Assembly: GCA_030149815.1 (NCBI GenBank)
Contig: JASLHI010000018.1
Coordinates: forward strand, 1 to 64,000
Direction of reading: 5' to 3'
Origin: Aquirhabdus sp.
Lineage (GTDB): Bacteria > Pseudomonadota > Gammaproteobacteria > Pseudomonadales > Moraxellaceae
Length of the DNA stretch: 64,000 bases
Both the position numbers and the translations under genes were made by a program. Positions 47,754 to 58,242 of this stretch are shown here, in pieces. The notes under the pieces were generated by a model. It was not told where the DNA came from and ran no database searches. It saw only the letters and a program-made list of their open reading frames with translations. How positions within the stretch are numbered: position 1 is the first letter of the stretch; every line of letters begins with the position of its first letter.

Positions 47754-48863
47754 CAGTGTGCCTAGTACTCGTAAACCTTGCGCTCCAGTAACGGCTGGTA
47801 GATTCCCTGAAAAATGATGGATACGCTGGTGTGTGAGCCAAGCAAATGCAGTGGCTTCAACCCATGTCGGTGCTAGTCCCATGTCTAACGTACTTTTTAG
47901 TGTCCAATCTGGTAATCCGCGTGCAAGAGTTTGCCATAGTGTGCAGTTATATGCACCACCACCACAGAGCCATAATTCACCTGCTTTGAGGCCCGTTTGA
48001 GTGATCGCATTAATGACCGTCTGTGCGGTAAGTTGTAGTAGTGTCGCTTGAACATCTTGAGGTGAAATTTGAGCGTCGATGTCTTTTTCTTGTTGCGCAG
48101 TTTCAATTTGTTGCAGCAACCAAGTCAGATTAAAATCTTCACGCCCTGTACTCTTCGGGAATGGTCGAGCGAAATATTCATGTGATAGCAACTGATTCAA
48201 TAAGATTTGATTCAAGGTTCCTGTTGCAGCCCATGTACCATCTTGATCGAAAGTTTGACCTGTGTGCTGAAAGCACCATGCATCCATGAGAATATTGGCT
48301 GGTCCTGTATCAAAGCCAAAGACCTTATCTGGTTGTCTTGCAGAGAGTACGCTGATGTTTGCAATGCCGCCGAGATTGAGAATAATCCGATTAATATGTT
48401 CATCTTGAAAGATAGCTTGATGAAAAGCAGGCACGAGCGGTGCACCTTGTCCACCAGCCGCCATATCGCGGCGGCGAAAATCTGAAACAACAGGTAAGCC
48501 TGTGATTTCTGCAATGAGGTTTGGATCGCCGATTTGTAAGGTGAAACCTGCTTCGGGACGATGACGGATGGTTTGTCCATGACTTCCGATTGCTCGAATC
48601 TCATCTTTACTGAGTTGATGATCTGCAATGAGCTTGTTGGCGGACTCACCAATCAGCTTGGCTAATGCAACATCTGCAACACCCATCCGCTCGATTTCAT
48701 TGTCCGCAGGCAATGTCAGCGCAATTAATGCTTGGCGTAGTTCAGGCGGAAATGGAACGGTGAGTGTGGCATGAAGGCGGAAAGGGTCAAATGAAACAGC
48801 AACAAGGTCGACGCCATCCAAACTGGTTCCTGACATGACGCCAATAAAAATGTCCTGTTTCAT
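47742..48863 (-). CDS. anmK: Anhydro-N-acetylmuramic acid kinase
   Basis: AnmK phosphorylates and hydrolyses 1,6-anhydro-MurNAc to MurNAc-6-P in murein recycling. The protein, about 373 residues, starts QDIFIGVMSGTSLDGVDLVAV and has GSHGQTIRHRPE, DFRRRDMAAGGQGAPLVPA, LNLGGIANIS and FDTGPANILMDAW, all family signatures. The frame extends to 48983; ATG 48863 matches the family's N-terminus, with ATG 48875 as an alternative. Confidence 0.94.
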   Translation of the reverse strand: MKQDIFIGVMSGTSLDGVDLVAVSFDPFRLHATLTVPFPPELRQALIALTLPADNEIERMGVADVALAKLIGESANKLIADHQLSKDEIRAIGSHGQTIRHRPEAGFTLQIGDPNLIAEITGLPVVSDFRRRDMAAGGQGAPLVPAFHQAIFQDEHINRIILNLGGIANISVLSARQPDKVFGFDTGPANILMDAWCFQHTGQTFDQDGTWAATGTLNQILLNQLLSHEYFARPFPKSTGREDFNLTWLLQQIETAQQEKDIDAQISPQDVQATLLQLTAQTVINAITQTGLKAGELWLCGGGAYNCTLWQTLARGLPDWTLKSTLDMGLAPTWVEATAFAWLTHQRIHHFSGNLPAVTGAQGLRVLGTLTHR

Positions 48864-49009
48864 TTGTTGTTCCATCTTTTGTCTGTTGATTGTTACGAGG
48901 TGAAAAAGCTGATCAATAGAGTAACCCAAACACGTATTTATCACTAACTCATCAATGTTAAAAAAGGCTAAAATATGGCGCATTATTCCTGCACTTATAT
49001 TTTTTGGCT

Positions 49010-50221
49010 ATGACGACTTTTCTTCCTGCTGAACAACAACTCGCGCTGATTGAGCGTGGTACGAGCGACATTATCCAACGCGACGAACTCCTCAAAAAAC
49101 TTCAAGAAAATCGTCCTTTGCGCGTCAAAGCAGGATTTGATCCGACTGCGCCTGATTTGCATTTAGGTCATACGGTGTTGATCAATAAGCTCCGCATGTT
49201 CCAAGAACTGGGACACGAAGTGTACTTTTTGATTGGCGATTTCACTGCGATGATTGGTGATCCAACGGGTAAAAGTGCAACACGCCCGCCACTCACACGC
49301 GAGCAAGTCATTGAAAATGCAAAAAGTTATCAAGAGCAAGTATTCAAAATCCTTGATCCTGCTAAAACTAAAATTGTGTTCAATTCATCATGGTTTGAAA
49401 AGAAAAGCGCGGCGGATATGATCGCATTGGCATCGCAATACACTGTGACGCGGATGATGGAACGTGATGATTTCAGTAAGCGTTTTAAAGCACAACAGTC
49501 GATTGCGATTCATGAATTCTTGTATCCATTGGTGCAAGGCTATGATTCGGTTGAGTTACAAGCAGATGTCGAGTTAGGTGGAACCGATCAGACATTTAAC
49601 TTGCTGATGGGTCGTACGCTGCAAGCGCGTTACGGACAAAGTTCGCAAATTTGCATTACTTTGCCGATTCTTGAAGGCTTAGATGGCGTGCAGAAGATGT
49701 CCAAATCTCTGCAAAACTACATCGGCGTCCATGATTCAGCGGGCAGTATGTATCAGAAAATCTTATCAATGCCTGATAGTTTGATTCCGCGTTATTTTGA
49801 ATTGCTCAGCTTCCGTCCGATGGAAGAGGTTAATGGTTTTCTTGCGGAAATGGCAAATGGTCTGAATCCGCAAGAATTGAAAAAACGTATTGCGCTGGAA
49901 TTGATTGAGCGTTTCCACGATGCCGATGCTGCCGCGAATGCGCATAAGAGTGCAGGTAATCGTATTGTCGATGGTGAAATTCCTGATGATATTCCTGAGG
50001 TGACGTTGGCATTGGAAGGCCAAGCGGCGTTATTTATTACCAGCGTGCTCAGTCGTGCCAATCTGACCAAGAACGCAGCACAAGCTAAAGATGCCTTGGC
50101 GCGTGGTTCAGTGAAAGTGGATGGCGTTGTCGTCGATGCGTCGTTTAGTTTGGTAGCGGATGCGAACGTCGTGATCCAAGCAGGCAAGAAAGCGATTGCG
50201 CGCGTGATTGTTAGCAACTAA
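49010..50221 (+). CDS. tyrS: Tyrosyl-tRNA synthetase
   Basis: TyrS charges tRNA-Tyr. The 403-residue class I synthetase has the HIGH-type motif [14 protein letters not shown] in [24 protein letters not shown] for tyrosine recognition and a C-terminal S4 RNA-binding domain ([14 protein letters not shown]). ATG 49010 is preferred to the TTG at 49004; no clear ribosome binding site is seen. It is divergent from anmK. Confidence 0.96.
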   Translation: MTTFLPAEQQLALIERGTSDIIQRDELLKKLQENRPLRVKAGFDPTAPDLHLGHTVLINKLRMFQELGHEVYFLIGDFTAMIGDPTGKSATRPPLTREQVIENAKSYQEQVFKILDPAKTKIVFNSSWFEKKSAADMIALASQYTVTRMMERDDFSKRFKAQQSIAIHEFLYPLVQGYDSVELQADVELGGTDQTFNLLMGRTLQARYGQSSQICITLPILEGLDGVQKMSKSLQNYIGVHDSAGSMYQKILSMPDSLIPRYFELLSFRPMEEVNGFLAEMANGLNPQELKKRIALELIERFHDADAAANAHKSAGNRIVDGEIPDDIPEVTLALEGQAALFITSVLSRANLTKNAAQAKDALARGSVKVDGVVVDASFSLVADANVVIQAGKKAIARVIVSN

Positions 50222-50238
50222 CTTTTTTTTGAATGAGT

Positions 50239-50264
50239 AAGCGGATCAAAGTATCCGCTTTTTG
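50239..50264 (+). terminator. Terminator after tyrS
   Basis: AAGCGGAT pairs with ATCCGCTT around a 6-nt loop, followed by TTT. Confidence 0.85.
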
Positions 50265-50331
50265 TTTTTCACCATTCCTTTTGAGCGATCTGAATCTCTG
50301 CATTGCTATAATCAAAACCTGACCTATTCCG

Positions 50332-51585
50332 ATGATGAACGCCATGACTGTTGCTGAACGTGCATTAAACTCAACCACCAATCCGACTTCACAATTTCTT
50401 AAACAGTTGGCAGACAGTTTGGGTGGAGATAGTTCTGCTGAATCCAGTTTTGTAAAACTCAGTCTGGGTAAATATCGCGGCGCAGAAGTGGCTCTGAATA
50501 AAATTTCTGTTCGCGTGTTGGAAGTCAAAGGTCAGCCGCATTTATCGTTTGTGTTTCATTATCAAACCAAAGATGTGACCAAGAATTTTTCGTTTGATGA
50601 CGGTATTGCTAAGATCAAAATGTATTTGGATCAGAGTCAAGTCGAGAGTTTTAAGAGCGCACATTTACGTTTGCAAACTGAAGAAATTCAACTTTCATTT
50701 AATAAAAAAAATCAGCCTTCGATTCTTGTGCAAAAGACCACTGAAACTGTGGCTGCGACCAAAGCACATGACCGTGAGAAATTTCGCTATATCGATATCA
50801 ATCGCCCATTCCTTAAGGGTTTGGGCGTGACCGATGCTAATGATCAGCTCATTCCTGCGATGTCGCGTAAATGGAAACAAATCAATAAGTTCATTGAAGT
50901 GTTCCAACATGCTTTTGAATCATTGAAATTGCCTCAATCACATCCTGTACATGTGGTTGATTTTGGCGCGGGCAAGGGTTATCTGACTTTTGCTATTCAT
51001 GATTTCTTACGTGAGAATCTGGGATTTACCGCGAATGTCACAGGCGTTGAACTGCGTGCGGATTTGGTGAAGCTGTGCGGCAATGTCATTGATCAGTTAT
51101 CGCTAGATGGCTTGGTGTTTTATCAAGGTGATGTGCGTAGTTATCATCCTGAGGCAGTCGATGTGATGATTGCTTTGCATGCCTGTGATGTGGCAACGGA
51201 TTATGCGCTCCATACAGGCATTCGCTTGGGTGCGTCGATCATCATGTGCGCGCCGTGCTGCCATAAGCAGGTGCGACCACAGATTCAAAGTCCACAAGTG
51301 CTGCGTCCGATGTTGCAACATGGTGTGCATTTAGGACAAGAAGCTGAGATGTTGACTGATGGTTTACGCGCTCTGTTATTGGAAGCCTGTGGTTATGAAA
51401 CTAAGGTTTTTGAATTTGTGTCGCTCGAACACACGAGCAAAAACAAAATGATCTTAGCTGTGAAGAGAGATAGTTTTTCCAAGAAAACTGAAATCTTGAA
51501 GCAGATTGAATCAATTAAAGCGTTTTATGGGATTCAGGAACAATGCTTAGAGACGCTGTTGCGTGACGATGGTTTATTGGCGTAA
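50332..51585 (+). CDS. SAM-dependent methyltransferase (Methyltransf_32 type)
   Basis: The 417-residue protein has a non-catalytic N-terminal part of about 190 residues and a class I methyltransferase domain with the SAM motif VVDFGAGKGYLTFAIHDFL, then ALHACDVATDYAL and IIMCAPCCHKQVRPQ. The last two blocks mark the Methyltransf_32 family, shared with eukaryotic GSTCD and METTL25-like proteins. The substrate is unknown; RNA is possible. Three ATGs (50332, 50335, 50344) could start it. uvrC begins 9 bp after its stop, so the two form an operon. Confidence 0.82.
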   Translation: MMNAMTVAERALNSTTNPTSQFLKQLADSLGGDSSAESSFVKLSLGKYRGAEVALNKISVRVLEVKGQPHLSFVFHYQTKDVTKNFSFDDGIAKIKMYLDQSQVESFKSAHLRLQTEEIQLSFNKKNQPSILVQKTTETVAATKAHDREKFRYIDINRPFLKGLGVTDANDQLIPAMSRKWKQINKFIEVFQHAFESLKLPQSHPVHVVDFGAGKGYLTFAIHDFLRENLGFTANVTGVELRADLVKLCGNVIDQLSLDGLVFYQGDVRSYHPEAVDVMIALHACDVATDYALHTGIRLGASIIMCAPCCHKQVRPQIQSPQVLRPMLQHGVHLGQEAEMLTDGLRALLLEACGYETKVFEFVSLEHTSKNKMILAVKRDSFSKKTEILKQIESIKAFYGIQEQCLETLLRDDGLLA

Positions 51586-51594
51586 TGTCACATC

Positions 51595-53397
51595 ATGAAT
51601 GAACTCTACGCTGAACATATCCGCGCTATCCTTGCAACGCTCCCCAATTTGCCGGGCGTCTATAAAATGCTGGGTGTGGACGGCGAGTTACTCTATGTGG
51701 GCAAAGCCAAAAATCTAAAAAATCGAGTTACGACATATTTTGCCAAAACCGTTGAACATCCTAAAACGCGTGCTTTAGTTGCCCGAATCCGCAATATTGA
51801 AACGCTGATTACGCGGAGCGAAACCGAAGCCTTACTGCTTGAACAAAATCTGATTAAAGAGAATAAACCGCCGTACAACATCATGTTGCGCGATGATAAG
51901 TCTTATCTCTATATCTTCATTTCCGCCGATCAACCTTTCCCACGACTTGCTGCAGGTCGAGGTAAACGTAATCATCAAGAAGGCAAGTTTTTTGGTCCTT
52001 ATCCGAGTGCAGCTGCGGCGCGTGAAGTTTTAGTTGTGCTGGAAAAGATGTTTATGATGCGCTCGTGTGAAAATACTTTCTTTGCCCAGCGTAAACGTCC
52101 ATGTCTCGAATATCAAATCAAACGCTGTCGTGCGCCTTGTGTTGGTTTAGTGACGCCTGAAGATTATGCGATTGATGTAGCGAATACCATCGACTTCATG
52201 CAAGGAAATACGACCGAGCTGAACCAAAAACTGATTCAGCAAATGGAGCATGCTGCAGAAGCACTCGATTTTGAACAAGCAGCGCTCTATCGCGATCAAC
52301 TCAGTATGTTGCGCGAAGTCCAAGCGCAACAAGCGGTTTATACCGCGAAAGGTGAAGCGGATATTCTTGCTATTGCTCAGCAGGCGGGCGTCGTTTGCGT
52401 GCAAGTGATGAATGTGCGTGGCGGTCGGGTACTTGGCGGGAAAAGTTTTTTTCCTGATTTAGAAATGAATGAAGATATTGGGGAGTTATTATCCGAATTC
52501 TTGGCATCGTTTTATTTTCAATTTGCTGATGAACTTCCTAGTGAGCTGATCGTCAATGTAGAACTTCCTGATAAAGCCGCATTAGAAGAAGCCCTGCAAC
52601 TCGAATATCAACAAAAAGTGACGATCAAAACACGTGTTCGTGAAAATCGCGCTGAATGGCTCGAAATAGCCTCACTCAATGCCGAAGCTGCTTTGAAAGC
52701 GACGCTTGCGAATCATATTCAACTCAATGAGCGTTTTCGTGTCTTGCAAGATGTGCTCGGACAACCTATTGATCGAATTGAATGTTTTGATATTAGTCAT
52801 ACCATGGGTGAGTCACCGATTGCGTCGTGCGTCGTTTTTGATCAAGGTGGTGCGCGAAAGCGTGATTATCGCCAATATGCGATTACTGATATTACGGGTG
52901 GTGACGATTATGCCGCGATGGCACAAGTGCTAGAGCGACGTTATAAAAAACAGCCAGTTCCTGATCTCATGCTGATTGATGGTGGCAAGGGGCAACTGAA
53001 TGTTGCCAAAATGGTAATGGAAAAGCTAGAGCTGAATCCATTGATGATCGGTGTCTCCAAAGGCGAAGGACGTAAGCCAGGGTTGGAGACTTTGCATCGA
53101 GTCGACGGCACAAGTTTTCAGCTTGAACCTGATGACAAAGCCTTGCATTTGATTCAACAAATTCGAGATGAAGCACATCGCTTTGCAATCACTAAACATC
53201 GAGCCAAACGGGATAAAAAACGTGGCGGTTCAGTACTAGAGGCGATTCCTGGCTTAGGACCAAAACGGCGTCGTGATTTGCTGACCCATTTTGGTGGCAT
53301 TCAAGGGGTGTTGCGAGCTTCAGAAAGTGACATTGCCAGCGTTAATGGTCTAGGTGCAGTCATGGCGAGGGTAATTTATAAGGTGTTGCATGAGTAA
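51595..53397 (+). CDS. uvrC: Excinuclease ABC subunit C
   Basis: UvrC makes both incisions in nucleotide excision repair. The 600-residue protein has the N-terminal GIY-YIG nuclease ([18 protein letters not shown]), the UVR motif ([17 protein letters not shown]) that meets UvrB, the RNase H-like domain ([19 protein letters not shown]) and a C-terminal tandem HhH ([18 protein letters not shown]). Organisation and length are typical. Confidence 0.97.
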   Translation: MNELYAEHIRAILATLPNLPGVYKMLGVDGELLYVGKAKNLKNRVTTYFAKTVEHPKTRALVARIRNIETLITRSETEALLLEQNLIKENKPPYNIMLRDDKSYLYIFISADQPFPRLAAGRGKRNHQEGKFFGPYPSAAAAREVLVVLEKMFMMRSCENTFFAQRKRPCLEYQIKRCRAPCVGLVTPEDYAIDVANTIDFMQGNTTELNQKLIQQMEHAAEALDFEQAALYRDQLSMLREVQAQQAVYTAKGEADILAIAQQAGVVCVQVMNVRGGRVLGGKSFFPDLEMNEDIGELLSEFLASFYFQFADELPSELIVNVELPDKAALEEALQLEYQQKVTIKTRVRENRAEWLEIASLNAEAALKATLANHIQLNERFRVLQDVLGQPIDRIECFDISHTMGESPIASCVVFDQGGARKRDYRQYAITDITGGDDYAAMAQVLERRYKKQPVPDLMLIDGGKGQLNVAKMVMEKLELNPLMIGVSKGEGRKPGLETLHRVDGTSFQLEPDDKALHLIQQIRDEAHRFAITKHRAKRDKKRGGSVLEAIPGLGPKRRRDLLTHFGGIQGVLRASESDIASVNGLGAVMARVIYKVLHE

Positions 53398-53515
53398 GTA
53401 TTTATTTGTTTTGGTTGATGTATAACGGTTATTCGTTCCGCCTCTATTTCAAGGAGTTACATCAATTAGGAGTTTAGGCTGTTTAGTCCATCCTATTCAT
53501 AGTGTGTAAAACTGA

Positions 53516-53544
53516 GCGACTAATTTAATCGTTAAATTAGCCGC
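53516..53544. terminator. Hairpin between uvrC and the wzz-like gene
   Basis: CTAATTTAA pairs with TTAAATTAG around TCG, extended by GCG/CGC after one mismatch. It lies between two convergent genes and is a plausible, not strong, terminator. Confidence 0.5.
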
Positions 53545-53558
53545 ACATGCTTAAGTCT

Positions 53559-54443
53559 TTATTTTTTTGATCTCATGAGTGCTAAACCAATACCGATGAA
53601 AGCTCCAAATATCGCACCAAGAATAAGGAATGAGCTTTTCTTTGGAAAAACGGGGTCTTTTGTGACGTAAGTTCTATTAATCATTTTCGTCGAATATTCG
53701 CTTAATGCTTTGAGCAGAGATTGTTGTTGTTGAGCTTTTAGTTCAAGGAAGTTTACTTCTGCTTGGCGTTGACCTAATAAATCAATCGCAACAATACTTG
53801 GTGCAAAAGATGATTGGGCTTGCGGTGAGTTCATTGACGTATTAATTTTTTGGAGTGAAGCATTTGCAATGCTGAGCTTTTGATTTGTATCGGCAAGCGC
53901 ATCAATGGCTCTCACTTTTATGGGAGCCATAATTAAGGCATGTTCTTTTTCAACTTCTTGTACTACATCATTGAGTGCATTACGAGCATCATCTTTGCTA
54001 TAGCCACGAACTGACAGATTAATGAAATCCGTACCTTTAAGTGGGCTGCCTTTAAGTGTGTTAATCACAATATCGCTGCGCTTATTGAGGTCTTCTGCGA
54101 CTGGTAGGCCCATTGCAGTTAATACCTGCTCTCGAAACTCTCTAAGTTTTATTCTTTCGAGAGTTTGATCGGGATCTTCAATTAACTTTGAAGTGTCAAT
54201 TTGATTCGTTCCAGCATTAATTATTGGCGTACGGCCAATTTGTAAGGTGACGCTTGCTTCCCATTTCTTGGGAATTATGAGTGCAAGGATAAATGCAACC
54301 AGCATTGTTAGCACAATACTTAGGGCAATGATATGCCAGAATTTGATAATAATTTGCTTGAGCTGGGTTAGATCTAAGAAAACCTCACTTTCAGCATCAT
54401 CCGCTTGCTGGTGATGTTGGTTGTTCATACTCGGGTTTAGCAT
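53559..54443 (-). CDS. wzz: Wzz-type polysaccharide chain-length regulator
   Basis: Wzz proteins sit in the inner membrane and set the length of Wzy-made polymers. The 294-residue protein has an N-terminal membrane helix (IIALSIVLTMLVAFILALI), a periplasmic, mainly helical region with the Wzz fold (WEASVTLQIG), and a C-terminal helix preceded by PVFPKKSS. There is no C-terminal tyrosine-kinase domain, so it is of the O-antigen rather than the capsule Wzc type. It is last in the polysaccharide locus. Confidence 0.88.
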   Translation of the reverse strand: MLNPSMNNQHHQQADDAESEVFLDLTQLKQIIIKFWHIIALSIVLTMLVAFILALIIPKKWEASVTLQIGRTPIINAGTNQIDTSKLIEDPDQTLERIKLREFREQVLTAMGLPVAEDLNKRSDIVINTLKGSPLKGTDFINLSVRGYSKDDARNALNDVVQEVEKEHALIMAPIKVRAIDALADTNQKLSIANASLQKINTSMNSPQAQSSFAPSIVAIDLLGQRQAEVNFLELKAQQQQSLLKALSEYSTKMINRTYVTKDPVFPKKSSFLILGAIFGAFIGIGLALMRSKK

Positions 54444-54585
54444 GGATACTTCTCGTTTAGTGTATAAGATGAGTTAAGCCCATCCTACTTGGAGTCATGT
54501 GAAACTATTGTTTCTGGATCAGAATGGCTTTTGGTCGCAAGATATATCGAAGCTAAACTTATATTAGCTAGGGGATCTTTAAATA

Positions 54586-55314
54586 TTATGTTGCGTCTTT
54601 TGTAATAGAAGGATTCTCATGCATTAAAATCTCAGAGTTCTCGTGCATCAAAATTTCAGATGAAGCATTATTTTGAACAGGTGTCGATGGGCATTTTATA
54701 GCAGGTAAATGCTTGCGAAGAATGATCTTCAATCCTGTCCAAATCAAAATTTTCATATCAAATAATAATGAGTTCTGAACTAAATGAAGAACACGAAGCC
54801 TATTTTTTTCAGGCAGAATGATTTCGAAATAAGTTTTCAGGGGGTCGTTGGATTCTGCGAGAAGACGTTCTTCATGAATATAAAGTAATGATGCGAGATC
54901 AGTGATGCCAGGGCGTGCAGAAAAAATTATTTTTCTCGTTTCAATATCATAATGAGGCAAATGGCTAGTAACCTCTGGACGAGGGCCGACAAGACTCATA
55001 TCGCCTTTGAGTATGTTGAGTAGCTGAGGAATTTCATCTAGTTTTGTTTTGCGGAGGATTCTTCCTAGCGGAGTAATTCGATCATCCCCACATATTGTAA
55101 TATTGAGTCCTGTTTCATCTTGACGCATAGACCTGAATTTTATGATATAGAATGGTTGTTCATGTCGCCCTGTTCGAGCTTGGCGAAAGAAAACTGGTCC
55201 ACGGCTTTCTAACTTAATAAGAATAGCGATGATTACTGCAAAAGGAAAAAATACAGTACCAAGAAGAATTGCAAAGAAAAAATCAAATACACGCTTTAGA
55301 ACAGTGTAATACAT
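54586..55314 (-). CDS. Initiating sugar-phosphate transferase (PF02397)
   Basis: The 242-residue membrane protein has an N-terminal hydrophobic hairpin and the bacterial sugar transferase core: FFRQARTGRHEQPFYIIKFRSM, LRKTKLDEIPQLLNI and GDMSLVGPRPEV. It should move a sugar-1-phosphate onto undecaprenyl phosphate, starting the repeat unit. The C-terminus has two copies of SEILMHEN, from a 24-bp tandem repeat. The sugar used is unknown. Confidence 0.9.
   Translation of the reverse strand: MYYTVLKRVFDFFFAILLGTVFFPFAVIIAILIKLESRGPVFFRQARTGRHEQPFYIIKFRSMRQDETGLNITICGDDRITPLGRILRKTKLDEIPQLLNILKGDMSLVGPRPEVTSHLPHYDIETRKIIFSARPGITDLASLLYIHEERLLAESNDPLKTYFEIILPEKNRLRVLHLVQNSLLFDMKILIWTGLKIILRKHLPAIKCPSTPVQNNASSEILMHENSEILMHENPSITKDAT
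54614..54661. repeat. 24-bp tandem repeat in the sugar transferase gene
   Basis: Two adjacent 24-bp units (54614-54637 and 54638-54661) agree at 20 of 24 positions and encode the doubled SEILMHEN. Being a multiple of three, changes in copy number keep the frame. Confidence 0.75.
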
Positions 55315-55533
55315 AATCGCCCTTCTCTGAGTCTACTAGTTTCTAGATAGTACTACAGACCAATTTATAGTTAAGCAAATTAAAGCTAATAACCATCCTA
55401 ACACATAACCTTCTGTTGAGTCTTGAGCGTAAATGTATTTATGGTATTAATAGAGTAGTTGAAGGTCGCTGTTTATATTTTGTCATAGAGGAAAGTTTGG
55501 ATACTATAATCAAGATTTTTATCAAGCAACAAG

Positions 55534-56535
55534 TCAGGAAAAAATCTGCGCTAACCAATGACGCAAACTATATTTGGCATAAATTTCTGAATCAAGTGGG
55601 TCGTACTTAGAGCTCAAGAAATTTTCTGACAGAATGGGTTGATTCCGATCAATAACACAAATATTTTCGGGGTTATAGAAATCATATTTATAAACCTCTT
55701 CATTCGTCGTAATGAGTTTCTTGTCTGCACCTAAGCTTTCAATAGTGCGCATCGTGAGTCCATTTTGTCCTGGGTGATGCACATCTACAATGATATTGCT
55801 TCGATTAACGAGGTCTAAGGTTTGAATAGGGTTGAGCGAATCCCAACATACTGTCTGCCATGGGATATTTTTAAATTGAGGATCAAACATCTTTCGTAAG
55901 AAAAATACCCACTTACTTTGATAAAAAAAGTGGTCATAAACTCTGATTTGAGGACGAACCTGTTGTGCGGCTTTCCAAATTCTTTGAACAACTGGATAGC
56001 GATCAGAATGGATTGAGCCTAAAAAAAGTAAATCAATTTCTTTATTTTGATTTTTGGACAAGTGGATATTTTCATATGTCCTTGTATAGAACAAAGCCAG
56101 ATGTTTGACCATTGGATGATTGATACAGTCATTACGGTCGAAACTATAGACTTTATCAAATAGTGCCAATTTAGCGTGACTATTCTTAAAATTCTTGAGG
56201 GAGTCCCAAGAGTAATACAAAAAAATCGCTTGTGGTTGAACGTCTTTTAATTTCTGGATACGTGCTGTAGATAAAGCTTCGCCTTTAATTACAAAGACAG
56301 CATCATAGTGTGTAGATTGCGTTTCTACTATGATTCGGTCAAAGTATTGGTCACTGTATGCGGCAATCAGTTCTGGTTTGAATCTAATGAGTGCTTTGAC
56401 CAGTGCTGTAGATGCTGGGCGATCATCAAACCAATCTACCTTACATCCAGCAACTTCCAGCTCTTTTTTAATTTCTTGCTCATAACCAAAAAAACTAGGA
56501 GCAATGTATAAGATCTTCATTCCGGCTTTAATCAT
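55534..56535 (-). CDS. CgeB-like glycosyltransferase
   Basis: The 333-residue protein has a GT-B style N-terminus (MKILYIAPSFFGYEQEI), and later LLFLGSIHSDRYP, DVHHPGQNGLTMRTIESLGADKKLIT, a pattern seen in CgeB/DUF3880-like glycosyltransferases of polysaccharide loci. The upstream ATG at 56535 overlaps the previous stop as ATGA; an ATG at 56520 would give the commoner N-terminus. It may add one sugar of the repeat unit; donor and acceptor are unknown. Confidence 0.7.
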   Translation of the reverse strand: MIKAGMKILYIAPSFFGYEQEIKKELEVAGCKVDWFDDRPASTALVKALIRFKPELIAAYSDQYFDRIIVETQSTHYDAVFVIKGEALSTARIQKLKDVQPQAIFLYYSWDSLKNFKNSHAKLALFDKVYSFDRNDCINHPMVKHLALFYTRTYENIHLSKNQNKEIDLLFLGSIHSDRYPVVQRIWKAAQQVRPQIRVYDHFFYQSKWVFFLRKMFDPQFKNIPWQTVCWDSLNPIQTLDLVNRSNIIVDVHHPGQNGLTMRTIESLGADKKLITTNEEVYKYDFYNPENICVIDRNQPILSENFLSSKYDPLDSEIYAKYSLRHWLAQIFS

Positions 56536-57083
56536 GATGCGTTGCTTTTCTTCATAATCTGGGCAGGTATGCCTATCGCAGTGGCTCCTTCAGGAACATT
56601 GTCCAACACTACAGCATTGGCTCCTATACGTGAATTATTGCCCAAGAACACATCGCCGAGAACTTTCGCACCTGCACCGATTAAGACATTGTCGCCGACA
56701 GTTGGTCGAGAGGATTCGGTGTAGCTTAAATCAATTTCTCGTGCGCCGAATGTTACGCCATGATAAATAGTGACATTCTTTCCGATTTTATTGGCGCCAA
56801 TTACAGTGCCTTGGGTATGAGGAAAATACAGACCGCCGCCTATTTCACATTTCACAGCAATTTCTAGGCCAAAGAAAATAAAATTCACTAATGAAAGTAC
56901 TTTGGCTAAGGGAGAGAGTCTGTGTAGATAAAACCAATGTGAAAGACGGAAAATAACCACGGGCATAAATCTAGGTGATAATGATGCAACCAGAAGCTTT
57001 AGAATACTGGGTTGTTTATCTGGCATTCCAGCAACAATGTACTGACGCGATAAGTCTGCGTATAAAACTTCTTTTAGGCTCAT
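56532..57083 (-). CDS. Serine-acetyltransferase-like hexapeptide protein
   Basis: The 183-residue protein has an N-terminal helical part and a left-handed beta helix with GGGLYFPHTQGTVIG, NVTIYHGVTFG and IGAGAKVLGDV, as in CysE-type enzymes. Within a polysaccharide locus it more likely O-acetylates a sugar than makes O-acetylserine. It overlaps both neighbours by 4 bp (the next gene and the epimerase), so translation is coupled. Confidence 0.8.
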   Translation of the reverse strand: MSLKEVLYADLSRQYIVAGMPDKQPSILKLLVASLSPRFMPVVIFRLSHWFYLHRLSPLAKVLSLVNFIFFGLEIAVKCEIGGGLYFPHTQGTVIGANKIGKNVTIYHGVTFGAREIDLSYTESSRPTVGDNVLIGAGAKVLGDVFLGNNSRIGANAVVLDNVPEGATAIGIPAQIMKKSNAS

Positions 57084-58210
57084 GACATCATCTTTCTTTT
57101 TTGAAGTTCAGCATTCGCACGATCAAGACCATCTTCAGGTAACGGCTGGGATAATACCCATGCTGCAAACTCCTCAATTCCTTGTTTTAATGACACCTTA
57201 GGCTCGAAATTTAATTGCTTTTTAATCAGAGTTAAGTCAGCGAAACAATGGCGAATATCCCCAAGACGGTATTGTCCTGTGACATGCGGTCTGATTTTAC
57301 CATCGAAGGCATCAACTAAAGTATTTGCAATTTCAAGAACAGATGTTGGTTCTCCTGAGCCAACGTTAAACGTATGCCCATTTGCTGAATCCTTTCCCAT
57401 GGCCAAAGTAATGGCCTGTACAATGTCGCTGACATGAACAAAATCACGGCTTTCAGCACCATCCTCAAATATGGGCAGCGACATACGCCGCCGAATACGA
57501 GTTGAAAAGATCGATAAAATTCCAGTGTATGGGTTGTTTAACGATTGACCCGCGCCGTATACATTCTGAAAACGCAATATAGCTGTGCCAATTCCTAAAG
57601 AAGCTCCCGCGATACGGATCAAGTCTTCTTGTGCATACTTAGTTGCGGCGTAAATTGAAGCTGGGCTTGGGCGCGCTGATTCAGGAGTTGCAATTGGTCG
57701 AATAGCACTTTGACATATAGGACAAACGGGATCCCATTGTTGTTTTGCTAATTGATCCGCACTTCGTGCAGTGGGGTAAACGTGTCCATGATTGTTACAT
57801 TGATATGCACCCTCCCCATAAATAGAGCGTGATGATGCGAGAACAATTTTTTTAACTGCATGTGGATGATTGGCTAAATAATCTAGCATTTGGGCAGTTG
57901 CTTGGGAGTTCACATTATTATAGTGAGCAATCTGGTACATAGACTGTGCAGTGCCAGTCTCTGCTGCAAGATGAACGACTGTACTTACATCCTCTAGGAC
58001 TTTGCCCCAATCTTCAATAGATGTGACACTATTACGAACAAATTCAATAGCATTATTATCAAGCCACTCCAAATTCTTAGGAAGTGCACCATGAATTTGA
58101 GAGGACAGTGAATCTAGGACTCGAACTCTCATTCCTGTTGATAGCAATTTCGTAATAAGGTGAGAGCCAATAAAACCCGCACCACCAGTAATAAGTACTA
58201 AATCAGACAT
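57080..58210 (-). CDS. NAD-dependent epimerase, dTDP-L-rhamnose 4-epimerase-like
   Basis: The 376-residue SDR enzyme has the NAD motif LITGGAGFIGSHL and the catalytic YAATK. Between residues 130 and 175 there is an insert with four Cys/His (CNNHGHVYP... CPICQSAI) typical of the dTDP-L-rhamnose 4-epimerase group (WbiB type), which makes dTDP-6-deoxy-L-talose. AGAGGAAAG precedes the ATG. The product is an inference. Confidence 0.8.
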   Translation of the reverse strand: MSDLVLITGGAGFIGSHLITKLLSTGMRVRVLDSLSSQIHGALPKNLEWLDNNAIEFVRNSVTSIEDWGKVLEDVSTVVHLAAETGTAQSMYQIAHYNNVNSQATAQMLDYLANHPHAVKKIVLASSRSIYGEGAYQCNNHGHVYPTARSADQLAKQQWDPVCPICQSAIRPIATPESARPSPASIYAATKYAQEDLIRIAGASLGIGTAILRFQNVYGAGQSLNNPYTGILSIFSTRIRRRMSLPIFEDGAESRDFVHVSDIVQAITLAMGKDSANGHTFNVGSGEPTSVLEIANTLVDAFDGKIRPHVTGQYRLGDIRHCFADLTLIKKQLNFEPKVSLKQGIEEFAAWVLSQPLPEDGLDRANAELQKRKMMS

Positions 58211-58242
58211 GCTTTCCTCTATAAATCAACAAAATATGCTGA

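Noticed and set aside
56532..57083. Cysteine biosynthesis cysE
   Set aside because: The gene is embedded by overlapping stops and starts in a polysaccharide locus, so sugar acetylation is more likely.
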